Shown here: piece after piece, positions 44,414-55,875 of the stretch
Position numbering within the stretch: position 1 is the first letter of the stretch
How the letters are laid out: each line of letters starts with the position of its first letter
Origin: Artemisia argyi
Taxonomy: Eukaryota > Streptophyta > Magnoliopsida > Asterales > Asteraceae
Reading direction: 5' to 3'
Length of the DNA stretch: 64,000 nt
Assembly: GCA_030686995.1 (NCBI GenBank)
Contig: CM060684.1
Location: forward strand, 10,231,897-10,295,896
The notes under the pieces: model-generated
What the model was told of the DNA's origin: nothing
Seen by the model: the letters and a program-made list of their open reading frames with translations, nothing else
Database searches by the model: none
Position numbers and translations under genes: made by a program

Positions 44414-45178
44414 AGGACTAAGGTTCTCCAAAACCCTAGCAGACACATTCTTCTTGCTAAGAAACCCTTTATTCAATTCTTCAATATACACATTAACAGG
44501 TTGTGTTAATGTATTATCCACGGAACGAGTAACCTCAGATGTACCCTTCTTGTTAAAGAACCCTTTTTCCATCTCTCTAAAACCCACAAACAATCCAAAT
44601 AATCAGCACCAACAGCAGGACAATACCACGCATGCATGCACACCCAATAAATTAGAAGAATAAAACCCTAACTACAAAGTTAGGGTTTCGATCGTTAAGT
44701 ACCAAGGATCAACCCCCAACCATGCTGATTCAACACGTGATAGAAAAGTGGTAGTAATGAGAATTAGTTATCTAATAAATTCAGTACCACATGCAAACAA
44801 ATCAAAGCGAATAACAGAACCCCGAATGCGAATAAACAATTATAACAACACAACCGTCCCACGATAGTAATTAATATTGAGGAGCAAAAGAGAATCCAAA
44901 AGCAGACCCACTATGTTACCTCAAATTAATAAAATAATAATGATTAGCAAGAGAATCAATTAGAGATGCGATAAAGTTAAAAAACGATTTAGGGTATTGG
45001 GGTATCGCTAGTCGCCAGAGAGATTTAGGGTTATTATGATAAAAATATGTTTTTGGATACATTTGAGTATTTTGAAGTTTTAAAAAGATATTGAAGTAAT
45101 TATAAAATTTAAAAGGATATTGATGTAATAACAAGATTTTGCAAGGATATAAATGTAAATGCCCCATAAATACAAGAG

Positions 45179-45848
45179 TAGGGATGGCAAAAAAACTCGA
45201 ACCCGACGGGGAAACCCGAAACCCGACATAATTGGGGCGGGGCGGGGCATGCTAATTGGGTTACGGGGCGGGTTTGGGGATTAAACGGGGATTTTAATCG
45301 GGTTTGGGGCGGGGAGTGGGGAATCCTCGCCCCGCCCCGGCCCACCCGATTAACATATACATATATACAAATATATCTACATATATAGTATTTTGTTAGT
45401 ATTAACGTAATAAAAAATATTACTCTAATATTGTTAGTTTTTTTAGATTTATAAGAATGTGTAATTGTGATTATAGAAACTCGTTTAGTGTCATATTTTA
45501 AGTTTTAATTTTTTTGTTGTATAATTTATCATTATTTATGTATAATATTATAGTTGAAAAATTAATAAGGCTTGTTTCTAATTGATTATTAATAGGTTCG
45601 TTATTGCTAACGGTATAAAAATAACAATAAATGTAAAATGGTGCGGCTTTGGTCGAGAATTACACCCAAAGATGACGCCCCGATAAGATCCCCGATTAAT
45701 ACGGGGCGGGTTTGGGGGACCATCACCCCCAACGGGGCACTCCGATTAGATCCCCGATGAGGATCGGGGCGGGTTTGGGGAGAACTTTGGTAATCGGGTT
45801 TGGGGATGGGGATGGCCGCCCCGCCCCAAACCCGCCCCGTTGCCCCTA
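45179..45848. mobile_element. hAT-type MITE, 670 bp, GC-rich
   Basis: The ends are TAGGGATGGCAA and, reverse-complemented, TAGGGGCAACGGGG. The interior has GGGGCGGGTTTGGGG blocks on both strands. The 8-bp target copies TACAAGAG and TACAAGAC (7 of 8 identical) flank it. It is non-coding. Confidence 0.85.
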
Positions 45849-45877
45849 TACAAGACATGCTAGAAACTTGGACAATA

Positions 45878-45925
<48 letters not shown>

Positions 45926-46499
45926 ATTGACTTCATTAATCCACTTGCTTTTCATTAATTACGAGTGGATTAATGAAAAACACTAAAACCCTAATCAATC
46001 GAATTCATCAGCATATCTTGCCTACAAAGTGATTTGATGTTGCGAGCACTAATTTGAAGTAATTTTGAAGTAATATAGATGTTATAAGCCCTAATTGGAA
46101 GTAATTTAGGCTACATGAAAGCTGAATATTCGGTTCATTCATTGTGATGTATATAATGACTGAGAAAAGATTTTGATAATTAAAATAGATTATTTGAGTT
46201 TGTGATTTTCTCTTTATTTTCCTTTATTTTTAATATTAAATTGTAACTAAGTCTACGCTTTTTATCGTGTACTTTCACTTCTTTGTTGGTTAAATTTGTA
46301 CACGCTTTTAGATGCGAGTAAATTCCATTTTCTACACGCTTTTAATAGTGTAATTTTTTTTTTCACTTTAAAACTTTTGAACACGTTTTCACATATCTAT
46401 TTCCTACACTTTTCATATTTTCTTACATGCATCGCCGCGTGGATATAATGAATCATTCCATGGAAAAATAACCGTGTATAAAGAATACTTTATTTTATA
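45849..46499 (+). repeat. Tandem-duplicated leader, copy 1
   Basis: Matches 46549-47137 closely from GCTAGAAACTTGGACAATAT to GTGTATAAAGAATACTTTAT. An A-run at 45881-45923 differs. The copy is split from its left end (37272-37313) by the 37314-45165 nest and the hAT MITE. Confidence 0.85.
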
Positions 46500-46504
46500 T
46501 GAAG

Positions 46505-47137
46505 AGCATTAACCATATCTTATAAAAGATGTTAAATAAATAAAGGCGGGCTAGAAATTTGGACAATATGTTTAAAAAAAACATTGACTTCATTAATCCA
46601 CTTGTTTTTCATTACGAGTGGATTAATGAAAAACACTAAAACCCTAATCAATCGAATTCGTCAGCATATCTTGCCTACAAAGTGATTTGTTGTTGCGAGC
46701 ACTAATTTAATGTAATATAGATGTTATAAGCCCTAATTGGAAGTAATTTAGGCTACATGAAAGCTGAATATTCGGTTCATTCGTTGTGATGTAGATAATG
46801 ACAGAGAAAAGATTTTGATAATTAAAAGAGATTGTTTGAGTTTGTGATTTTCTTTTGATTTTTCTCTATTTTTCTTTATTTTTTAATATTAAATTGTAAC
46901 TAGGTCCATGCTTTTTACCGTGTACTTTCACCTCTTTGTTGGTTAAATTTGTACACGCTTTTAATAGGTTTTTTGTTTTTTTTTTTTTGTTTTTTTTTTT
47001 TTAAGACTTTTGAACACGTTTTCACCTATCTATTTCCTACACTTTTCATGTATTCTTACACGCCTCTCTGATTGGATATAAATGAATCATTTCATGGAAA
47101 AATAACCGTGTATAAAGAATACTTTATTTTTTGCAGT
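46505..47137 (+). repeat. Tandem-duplicated leader, copy 2, ahead of the acidic-protein gene
   Basis: Begins ATTAACCATATCTTATAAAA, similar to 37272-37313, and continues to TTTTTTGCAG at 47137, a splice-acceptor-like end. It therefore probably represents 5' leader/intron DNA. Confidence 0.8.
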
Positions 47138-47161
47138 GACTCTTTCCAATTCTCATCAGTA

Positions 47162-47635
47162 ATGGATTCACCTACTTCACCAACACATCCAGGAAACGTT
47201 TCTCACAACTCTGAAAACACCGAAGCTCGCTCTAACCTACACTCGATCTCAGACACATTTGGATCTGGAACTCGACCAAATGCACTTGGGAAAGACCAAC
47301 AACACACTCTAAAGGGTCACACCGATGAACAGAATCAGGCGCCAGATATCATAGACGTTGCTGGAGTCCGAGTCACTTCAAATCATGACGATGATGTACA
47401 CGTGAAACCTCCGCCTTCACTGGGAGACATGGCTGCTGACAGACCAAAGTCTGAAGCTAATAATGATGATAATGTACCGGTGGAACCTCCTCCTTCACGA
47501 GATAAAGTTCGTGAACCCAATCCAAGTTACGAAGATAATAATGACGATGAGGATGAGGATGAGGATGAGGATGAGGATGATTTTCAACGTCCTCCGCCTA
47601 TGACTTATAATGGTGATCGTTATCGTAGGCACTAG
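47162..47635 (+). CDS. Acidic, disordered protein, unknown function
   Basis: From MDSPTSPTHPGNVSHNSENT the ORF runs 157 residues to TAG at 47635. It is rich in Ser, Asp, Glu and Pro, with two similar HDDDVHVKPPPS and NDDNVPVEPPPS repeats, a DEDEDEDEDED run near 47560 and a QRPPPMTYNGDRYRRH end. No domain is recognised. A TTTTTTGCAG acceptor at 47137 suggests a preceding 5' UTR intron, so the longer in-frame start at 47072 is less likely. The upstream DNA is duplicated in tandem (45849-46499). Low sequence complexity leaves room for it being a chance ORF. Confidence 0.5.
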   Translation: MDSPTSPTHPGNVSHNSENTEARSNLHSISDTFGSGTRPNALGKDQQHTLKGHTDEQNQAPDIIDVAGVRVTSNHDDDVHVKPPPSLGDMAADRPKSEANNDDNVPVEPPPSRDKVREPNPSYEDNNDDEDEDEDEDEDDFQRPPPMTYNGDRYRRH

Positions 47636-47866
47636 CTAGTAGTGATATGGAAAACTGCTTATGATGCATCTTTAACATTAAGTATCTTTAAATGGTGGTC
47701 ACTATGGTATGCATGCACTAGCTAGTAGTAATTTGGAAATAAATGCGGGTCATGTTACGCATGACCTTAAATGTGATGTTTTTATTATTTGTTGTAATGT
47801 TTAATTAACGTTAATGTAAACTTTGATATCTTAATTAATATCTTTTTTATGATATCTTATAGTATA

Positions 47867-49184
47867 GGGTGTCATCACTTAGGGTTAAACTTTCACCCAG
47901 TGGCATGTTAGCGCCACATCAGGTTTAACTTTTTCACTAGAAAAAAAAAAAAAAAAAAAAAACATAACTCAACTTTAACTCCCCTAAAGGCCTAAACTAA
48001 AACTAATACTTCATTTAATAACTAACATAACATTTAATCTTAAACATTTTACAATACGAATTCATTCAAATACGATAATAAACATTACATAATAAACATT
48101 AAATAAATGTTAAATAAAATACACTACGATATGCTACCATACGAAAAACATACACATAATTTAATCTAAGTACTCCTCGCAAGCAGAATCATACGAAGAA
48201 GACCAATATGTAGGAAATTCCTAAATGAACGCCAACATTTCTGTTTCTTCCTTCATGCGTTTCACCTCCCACTCTTGTTAAAGCTTTGCTTGCTTTGCTT
48301 CAAATTCTCTAAACGTCTGTTCGCCAACGCTTATGTCATACAGCTGTTTTGCAGTTAAGCCAAAAGGATTATCTGCCTCGTCGGCATAACCCGTAAATGG
48401 GGGAGACTGTTGTTGCTCAACAAATATAGGTGCATCAGATGAAGTTGAACCATGCTCATAACCAGGAAATGGGGGAGTCACTTGTTGTGATACAGAACCA
48501 ACAACTTTGTTTTCCTCATAGCTCCACCGAATTTTGTTGTTCATGTTGGATTGTATATGTGAAACACAACCCCACAATGTGTCCTCAATGGCCTCATCTT
48601 TCTTGCCTTCCTCGTTTAAAAATTTGTCAATCACAGCTTTTCTTTCCCCAGAAATGTCTGTGCATTCCGCGTATCGTTGTCTCATACGGTCTTTTGTTGC
48701 TTTTGCAAGCTGAAACTGATTGATAATGTCAATGATAGCCTTTTGTCGATCAACATCTTCTTTGTCTCATTGGTTTCGAATAATCACTTGCATTTGTTTG
48801 ACGGAATGAGGCAGAAGACAAGCCATGGCGTTTGTGTATTTTTTTTATTACTAGTGTATGGAGTGTGTGAAATTGGCTTGTAATCGTTGGTATTTATAGT
48901 GGTGGGAAAAATGTTTTGATTTTTTTTAATGCAACTAGCCGTTTATAAACATCGGAAGGCCAAAGTTCTATTTTTTTTTTATTTTTTTTTAAATCCAACG
49001 GCTAGTTACATATTGGTAGAGGGTAAAATGATTTTTTTAATTGATTCTACGCTTAACGCCACGTTAAAGCCTTAACGCAACACTTAAAGTACCTATTTAA
49101 CGCAGGGGGCAGTGTGGTTAACATGGGTTTAAAGCACGAAAGTGAAAGTTTTACTCACTTCAAAAGTGAACACACTGTGTGCTC
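47867..49184 (-). mobile_element. PIF/Harbinger-like element C
   Basis: It carries the same unknown ORF as element A. Likely ends are GGGTGTCATCACTTAGGG on the left and, reverse-complemented, GAGCACACAGTGTGTTCACT on the right, with a shared AAACTTTCAC block inside. The right flank is TTA and the left is ATA, so the target duplication is imperfect or the edge is misplaced. Confidence 0.55.
48278..48826 (-). pseudogene. Harbinger-associated charged protein, paralog, one stop
   Basis: From the ATG at 48826 it reads MACLLPHSVKQMQVIIRNQ, a TGA stop near 48767, then DKEDVDRQKAIIDIINQF, LAKATKDRMRQRYAECTDIS, DTLWGCVSHIQ and NNKIRWSYEEN. It ends with a proline- and glutamine-rich tail and FREFEAKQAKL. 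It is collinear with the 145-residue ORF at 14876-15313 but longer at the C-terminus. Function is unknown. It is associated with non-autonomous Harbinger elements. Confidence 0.6.
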
Positions 49185-49565
49185 TTAGAACTTTGATCTT
49201 GCTATTTTTCCCGATGTAAAAGTTTTTTAGCTGAAACAATCTACTATACAATTTTAGCTGAAACAATCTACTATACAAGAAGTTGTTTGATACATTAAAT
49301 TTGACAAACTAATATATGAGTTTGGTTTAACAAAGACAAATAAAAAAAATAATAAAAATAAAAATATAAAAAATCAACTTTTTTTTCGAGTATTTTTTGG
49401 TGTTGAAATATATGCTCTGAAAAATCGCGCGTGATTTGTAGATTCAGATGTGATTTGTGATTTGAAATGTGATTTGTGATTTAAACTTTAAAACACATGT
49501 CATAAATCACATGTGATTTTATATGGTGTAATATTTAATATTCATAAAACAAAAAGTTTTTTGAA

Positions 49566-49747
49566 AGTATATTGATGTATCATCTATTGAAAGTTAAAAA
49601 AAATCCCATCACGATATTGTAACGGTGTATTTTATGAGGCTTGTCGATTTAATGTTTGCAAGATTTTATTTTATTTATTTATTATTATTTTTTAAATAGA
49701 TGGAAAGTGAGTTGTTTTGTTTAATCAGAAAATGAATAGTTAAGGTT

Positions 49748-49785
<38 letters not shown>

Positions 49786-50044
49786 TTTTTTTAAGATTTT
49801 TATTTAACTCATCTCACTAATATATATTGTGAAACTTTATTCTTATATTTTAATTATATTGAAAGAAGGTACTTGGAAAATTAAAGTTGGACGAATCTAG
49901 TAAAAGAAGTTAGAATGGCAGTAGGCGTATAAAAGAAGCATATGGCAAAGAGCTTAAGAAAATTCTTTTAAAGTGTGTGTAGGAAATTCTTTTGGGGTTG
50001 ACTATTGACTTGGAGGTCCACCTCTATACTCTACAAGTCTACAT
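49566..50044. repeat. Long direct repeat R1 (left of hAT)
   Basis: Matches 53422-53878 over its full length (AGTATATTGATGTATCATCT to CTCTACAAGTCTACAT) with few substitutions and a shorter T-run in the second copy. Confidence 0.9.
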
Positions 50045-50432
50045 TCCCAAGACTTTTTTGGCTTGAGTCGAATAAAGCTATGGAATGTAGAGGTGCAAAC
50101 CGGCAACCGTTTTTTTTTAACCGATGGTTTAGCAGGAATCGGTTTTTACAAAAATTGGTTATTTTAAAACCGGTTTGGTTTTTTTTAACCGAACCTGTTA
50201 GACCGGTTATGGGGTTTTATCTCTGACCGGTTTTTTTACCGGTTTTAACCCGTTTTTAAAAATAACCGGTTTTATTTATTATTTATTATTATTATTTTTA
50301 AATATATACACGTGGTCTGTTGTTTTTTTTTTAAGTTACCGTTTTAAAATTTAACCCTTTTTTTTTAATCTATAGTCGTTTTTTGTAAAAATAAAAAATA
50401 CAAAAAAAAGTAAAAATAAAAAGCCATTAACC

Positions 50433-50441
<9 letters not shown>

Positions 50442-50466
<25 letters not shown>
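50442..50466 (+). repeat. Poly(G) run of 25
   Basis: An uninterrupted G homopolymer lies in the hAT left non-coding region between AACCGGTTTTTTC and TTTCTCTC. It is rare in an AT-rich genome and could fold as a quadruplex. Confidence 0.85.
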
Positions 50467-50494
50467 TTTCTCTCTCTATTTACCGAGGCGCCAA

Positions 50495-50537
<43 letters not shown>

Positions 50538-50654
50538 AGAGTCTTAGGCCACTATAAATAGAGGTAATGAGTTTTGGGTTGAAAACACATAAAAAACAAT
50601 CTCATTTCTTTTTTTAATCTCTCAAAAACACTCTAATATCGCTAATTCGCTATA

Positions 50655-52829
50655 ATGAAAAACGCACAATCACAACAAGCTTCCACTACTCCCTCCATTG
50701 CTACTAGCAATGCCCGAAAACAACATTACACAAATGATGATGTTGAGAAAATTAGACCAACTACCCGAAAAGGTGATGTGTGGTCTAATTACGAGTTGTG
50801 TATTATGAAAGATCGTAATGAAAGGGCGCGTTGCAAGAAATGTAGGAATTTTTATAGCGTCGGGTCTAACACTACACTTAGGAGTCATTTGGGTAGTTGT
50901 AAGGCGGTTCGAAATGATATGCCGCAAGGTACTATTGGTGCGGATGGTCAAGTTTTTATATATGATGTGGATGATCTTCGACTTGATTTTACGAAGTTTA
51001 TCATTCAACAAGGGCTTCCATTCAACTACTTCGACAACGTCAAGCATACGGAGATCATCAAAAGGAGGCTACAACCGCGGTATCAACATGTAAGTCGTAC
51101 TACTCTTAGAAGTGATGCTTTTAATTTATGGAAAACGGCTAAAAAAGACATTATTGATTGTTTTCGTGAATATAAATATGGTGTTGCTATAACTACGGAT
51201 ACTTGGACCGCACCACATGGTACGGAAAATTATTTTCTCGCCGTTACTGCTCATTCGTTTAATCCCGAATATTGGTTATTAATGAAACGGACAATTGCTT
51301 TTAAACTATTTGGTTATCCTCATACGGGATCTATTTTAAGAAATATTTTACATGACACTTTAATTGAATATAATTTAGATGATAAAGTTTTTACGATTTC
51401 ACTAGATAATGCATCAAATAATACTAGAGCTATGGAATCGTTAAAATTGCGTGTAAAACCTATTTTAGATGGTGTGTTTTTTTTTTTTTTTTTTTCATTC
51501 CCGTTGTGTTGCTCATGTTATAAATTTATCCATACAAGCGGCTTTAAAAATATGTGATAGTTTAAAGATGAAATTTAGGAATTTATTAGTAACTATATAT
51601 GGTGTGAGCAACGAACGACAAACTAGCTATAAACATTTTCGAATTATGTGTAATTAAAAACCCTAGGACCTTACTTTGATAATAATACTAGGTGGAATTT
51701 TACTTGCATAATGTTTGAAAATATATTACGACAACGAGCAACTTTACATGCTTTTAATGATAGACTTCTTAATAAAAATAGTTCCGTTATAATACTAGAC
51801 GAACAAGATTAGGTTCGACTAAATGAATTAACTATGTTTCTACAAGTTTTTAAAGAGGCAACCACTATATTATCGGGTGTTTATTACCCAACTAGCCCAT
51901 TAGTTTTAAACCAAATTTATGCTATGACGGAAAAATTATATGAATTTAAAAACTCACCTACTTAAATGTTTAGAAAAATGGTTAAAATTATAAAAAAGAA
52001 ATTTATAAAATATTTTGCTAGTTTACCTTTGGTTTTTACTTGTTCCGCCGCACTTAATCCATGTTTAAATGTTGGAGGTGTAGAACTTTTAATAACAAAA
52101 ATAATGAAAAATTTAGACTTATCTTTTTGGTTAGAAGGTGAAGACCCCAACTATATAACATCTCAAATTTTTAGATTTAACGATAATTTTAAAAAATTAT
52201 TTGGAATTTATGCAACAAAATATGGTCAACAACAAAACCCAATTGTTGACCAAATGCGGGCCGGATCGTCCCGAAAGACAAGAGACATTAATATAAACCT
52301 TTATAATTCTTTATTTGAAGACGCTACAAAGCGTCAACGAACATCGGCTCCAACAAGCGAATTGAGACAATATATGGCTACAAACTTTTTAAAAACTTTA
52401 AGTCCCGATGAGTTTGCAAACTTTGACATTTTGACTTGGTGGAAAGAAACGGAAATCCAATTTCCAATTTTATCCGCTATGGCTCGTGACTTATTAGCGG
52501 TCCAAGCTTCGACGGTAGCTTCCGAATCGGCCTTTTCTACTAGTGGTCGACTTATATCGGATAGAAGGACAAGACTAACCCCCGAAGCCGTGAAAGTATG
52601 TGTATATTTGAAAGATAATTTGGACGGAGTAGATAGGATACAACATAACTCATCGTTGGAAGGTCCAATATTAGATAAAGAAGTTGAAGAAGGTATATTA
52701 AGAGAAGAAGATAAAATGGAGATATCACCTTCGAATACCGAAGGCGAATTAGATGAAGGCGAGTTTGAAGAATTTGATGTTGAAGATGTAGATGTACAAG
52801 ATTTTTTGAAAGAAAATGATCTTGAGTAG
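50655..52829 (+). pseudogene. hAT family transposase pseudogene
   Basis: The start MKNAQSQQASTTPSIATSNA is followed by a BED zinc finger (CKKCRNFYSVGSNTTLRSHL, then GSC), then the catalytic-region blocks GVAITTDTWTAPHGTENYFL and FTISLDNASNN. A T-run near 51476-51496 shifts the frame ahead of RCVAHVINLSIQAALK. Stops follow near 51657, 51812 and 51963. The C-terminal part (from 51966) holds PLVFTCSAALNP and the dimerisation domain (FANFDILTWWKETEIQFPIL, then AVQASTVASESAFSTSGRLI). An acidic tail ends at 52829. Length (about 720 residues) and order fit plant Ac-like hAT transposases. It is inactive by frameshift and stops. Confidence 0.85.
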
Positions 52830-53421
52830 TTGAGTATAACGGGTGATGGCAATGCCGAAGCTCGATATACTTGATTACACTAATATGTTTTCGGGTGATG
52901 GTCATGCCGAAGCTCGAAATGTATTAGTATTTATATATTTTTATGATTGTATTGTTTAAATAAAAGTTATGATTGTATTGTATAAATAAAAGTTATGAGT
53001 GTATATTTTCGTTGTATAATTGTATTGTTTAAATAAAAGTTATGATTGTATAATTGTATTGTTTAAATAAAAGTTATGAGAATATTGTTTAATTATATGT
53101 TTGATAATTAACAATTTTATTAAATAAATGTTCGAAGTTTTTAGTAAAATTCCGGAAAAAAACGAACCGGTAAATAATCGATAAAAAAACCGAATCCGAA
53201 CATTTTTAACCGAAAAAAACGAACAGCTAAAAAACCGAAAAAAAACCGATTCCAAAAATTTACAACCGAAAAAAACCGATTCCGAACATTTAAAACCAAA
53301 GAAAACCGATTCCGAAAAACTGAAATTGGTTATTAGAAAAACCGGTTTTTTTTAAAACTGGTTTTTTTAAAACCGTTTTTTTTAAACCGACTTTTTTAAA
53401 ACCGAAAACCGAAAAAAACCG

Positions 53422-53600
53422 AGTATATTGATGTATCATCTATTGAAAGTTAAAAAAAATCCCGTCGCGATGTTGTAACGGTGTATTTTATGAGGCTTGT
53501 CGATTTAATGTTTGCAAGATTTTATTTTATTTATTTATTATTATTTTTTAAATAGATGGAAAGTGAGTTGTTTTGTTTAATCAGAAAATGAATAGTTAAG

Positions 53601-53632
<32 letters not shown>

Positions 53633-53878
53633 TTATTTAACTCGTCTCACTAATATATATTGTGAAACTTTATTCTTATATTTTAATTATATTGAAAGAA
53701 GGTACTAGGAAAATTAAAGTTGGACGAATCTAGTAAAAGAAGTTAGAATGGCAGTAGGCGTATAAAAAGAAGCATATGGCAAAGAGCTTAAGAAAACTCT
53801 TTTAAAGTGTGTGTAGGAAATTCTTTTGGGGTTGACTATTGACTTGGAGGTCCACCTCTATACTCTACAAGTCTACAT
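53422..53878. repeat. Long direct repeat R2 (right of hAT)
   Basis: Second copy of R1. The flanking sequence after CTCTACAAGTCTACAT differs (ATGGATGGG here, TCCCAAGAC at R1). Confidence 0.9.
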
Positions 53879-53879
53879 A

Positions 53880-55111
53880 TGGATGGGTCTAGAAGGTTGA
53901 AATAATAAGTTGATTAATGTGGAAATATGAATTCTTAGCCGCTGTGTGTTATACCACGAGCACCTAGAATGAGTTTTGTACACATTTGAACTCTTATATT
54001 ACGAGTATTAATTTGATTGTTTGGAAAATCTTTTAGCACTATTGAGCTTTTTTATTATTTCCTTTGTGTAAATCTTTTATGAGGAATGTTTGGAAGACCC
54101 AAAAATGTGTTTAAGCCATGAGTTACATAAGATGATTGAGTTTGCATACAATTGAGTTTCTTATATTACGAGTATTATATAGATTTGACCCGTTTCACTA
54201 GAAATTAATTTTTTGACTCATTTCGTTTAGCAAAACCCAAAAATCAAACTCACTACAGTAACTTTTCGTTTTTAATGCAATGTTTTTCGGTTCAACTCTA
54301 ATAGCCGCTAACTTTTGGGTTTCAATTGCTCTATGTGTTTCGACTCTAAGAAGCCCATGTGAAACACTTAATGGAACATTTGAACTGTTCCATTTTTATC
54401 TTAAAGCCTTCCACAGACTTTTGCACAACCAACACTTGTGGCCACTCTAGACCCATCATTGGATGTGTTACAGTTTTAATGTAAAAGCTGACCCGTTTCA
54501 TTTTCAATCCCTGGAAACAAAACATGATACAGACTACACTTTTGGGTCTAACCCTGTCTGTAAAAATCCAATAACCTAATCTGTGTTGTGGTTCGAACAA
54601 TGAAGAACAACCCCATAATAAATCTGACAGTAATTTTTTTTTTTAACAATACTTTTTCTGAATAGAACTTAGTGATTGAATCTTTAACAAGCCAGCATGA
54701 AGCCAGGGAAGTTAAATAAATCATGATCATAATACTAAATAAAACATCCTTTTGATATGGGAACCATCATCAAACTGCGACACCATGCAAAAAACTTATC
54801 CCTTTGAGCATGTCCTTTTCGACGATCGGTCACAATGTAAACGACAAAGTATAAATGGTGTTTTGATGCAGTTTGCATCAAAATAAATGTATAAGACATC
54901 GGTAATAATCACGCAAAAAATGTGCATAAAAAAATTGAACTACATTGCAATCCCTTTTCCATATACACCGTTATAGAATACGGTCTTTGTACCTGTGTGG
55001 GAATGGCATCTGCGGCCAGCGTTATTTATCACCATACCGGCTCTTCGTACGTTTTCAATCGTAGACATTCTCTCTCTTATAAAGAGATAATTTGTGCATA
55101 AGTGATCTATT
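53880..55111. other. Spacer with unidentified short ORFs
   Basis: Minus-strand pieces such as STIENVRRAGMVINNAGRRC (about 55075-54940) and MGLEWPQVLVVQKSVEGFKI (about 54456) are open but match no family I recognise. They may be captured exons. Confidence 0.35.
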
Positions 55112-55863
55112 TGTTGGAATATGTGAATCATAACAATAATATAAACACATAAACACATCAAGTACGTAGCGGAAATAGATCAAATACATGTAATTGAAAT
55201 TAATCGAATATAAAAGAAATGCGTACCTCTTTAGTGATTTCTAGCAAGAACAAGAACTTTATAAACCCTAATTAGGGTTTATGGTGATGGACTATGGTGT
55301 TAGTCGAATGGGGCAACACAACATTAGCAAAAGTATGCCAACACTTCTTTCTCGAACACACGTATTATTAGCGTTTCAATAAGAAAAACTAGATTCTTAA
55401 TCCTCGAGCAAGCACTACTACGTTGAGCCTTAGTTGATTGAATAGGAACCCTAGGAGGGTGTATTGGATCGCCTATAGCTCAAAGAAAGAGAGGAAGAAG
55501 AAGATTTGGCTTGCTAGTGAACCAAGGAATGAATTGAATGAATACATGAGGGCATGCATTTATACTAATCAAGTACCTTGGAGCAAAAGCCAAAAACCCT
55601 ACTCCCCTAGGGATGGGTGAGCCAAAACATAGCCCAAGAGGGGCATTCAAGATCTTTCTTGGCTATTGTTTCACTCCTAGTCCTTAATCTTTCGTCTAAC
55701 GGTCGTTAGGTACTGTTAAGTGTTCATTTCGTGAATTGAATAATTATTCGTAACTAAAACAATAATTATTAATTAATTGAAACTCATACGTAAAGTGTGC
55801 AATTCCGAAGTCTCGTGTTCAAGTCCGTACATATTCATTAATTTTTATCCGTTACTTCTAACA
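55112..55863 (-). repeat. 3' LTR of copia element B
   Basis: On the minus strand it begins TGTTAGAAGTAACGG and ends CATATTCCAACA (TG...CA). It is preceded by the polypurine tract CCGAGTGGGAGT. No 5' LTR is present at the other end. Confidence 0.8.
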
Positions 55864-55875
55864 ACTCCCACTCGG
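55864..55875 (-). promoter_or_regulatory. Polypurine tract
   Basis: The minus strand reads CCGAGTGGGAGT directly before the LTR TGTTAG. This is the plus-strand priming site of the retroelement. Confidence 0.7.

Larger units (their letters stand above)
41058..44593 (-). pseudogene. LINE ORF1 (DUF4283 plus zinc knuckle), broken
   Basis: ORF1 proteins of plant LINEs bind RNA. The start is the ATG at 44593 (MEKGFFNKKGTSEVTRS). The frame runs to the solo LTR and resumes at 42949 in the same frame once the LTR and one target copy are removed. The DUF4283-like domain follows (NFWRLEYSKK, then VMMNAKGFFFFKFNSKKGVD and LENGPWLIMD). A small deletion and frameshift lie near 42180, then NIPVWVKFHDVPLAMF. 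A stop at 41915-41917 precedes the CCHC knuckle [16 protein letters not shown] (near 41870). Another frameshift near 41715 leads to the QFDALNMDD tail ending at 41058. Confidence 0.8.
40865..45034 (-). mobile_element. LINE, internally deleted, interrupted by a solo LTR
   Basis: A duplication of at least 15 bp, TATGATAAAAATATG followed by T's, flanks the element (40845-40859 and 45035-45049). The minus-strand 3' end reads TATTTACCGGGTCGTTGACC then TTTTACC and an A-tail (a T-run on the plus strand). ORF1 is present but the endonuclease/reverse transcriptase ORF2 is missing, so this is a deletion derivative. It inserted into the right arm of the outer TIR element. Confidence 0.8.
37314..45165. 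mobile_element. TIR element split by nested insertions (outer shell)
   Basis: The left arm, 37314 to about 37456 (GGGAGACTTACATGTATATC onward), is inverted at 45165-45036 (reverse complement GGGGCATTTACATTTATATC). The arm continues across the LINE insertion at 40860-40835. Shared blocks include TTGTTATTACATCAA and TTTTATAATTACTTCAATAT. ATAAA flanks both ends. The original element was roughly 0.7 kb; the rest is FB2 and the LINE. The superfamily is unclear. Confidence 0.75.
50088..53421 (+). mobile_element. hAT transposon, decayed, right terminus missing
   Basis: The left end TAGAGGTGCAAACCGG is a typical hAT TIR, followed by AACCGGTTT subterminal repeats. The right side has inverted AAACCGAAAAACCG repeats but stops at 53421 without the expected TTTGCACCTCTA. 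A transposase pseudogene lies between. Direct repeats R1 and R2 flank it. Confidence 0.75.

Noticed and set aside
44333..44593. Separate small protein MEKGFFNKKGTSEV
   Set aside because: It is the N-terminal piece of LINE ORF1. It regains frame with the 42949 piece when the solo LTR is removed.
49566..53878. Interpretation of R1/R2 as LTRs of a retrotransposon
   Set aside because: There are no TG...CA ends, primer-binding site or polypurine tract, and the cargo is a hAT transposase.
54346..55161. Minus-strand ORFs as a gene C-terminus
   Set aside because: They are open but unmatched, without a start region or clear splice chain. Noted only as unidentified.
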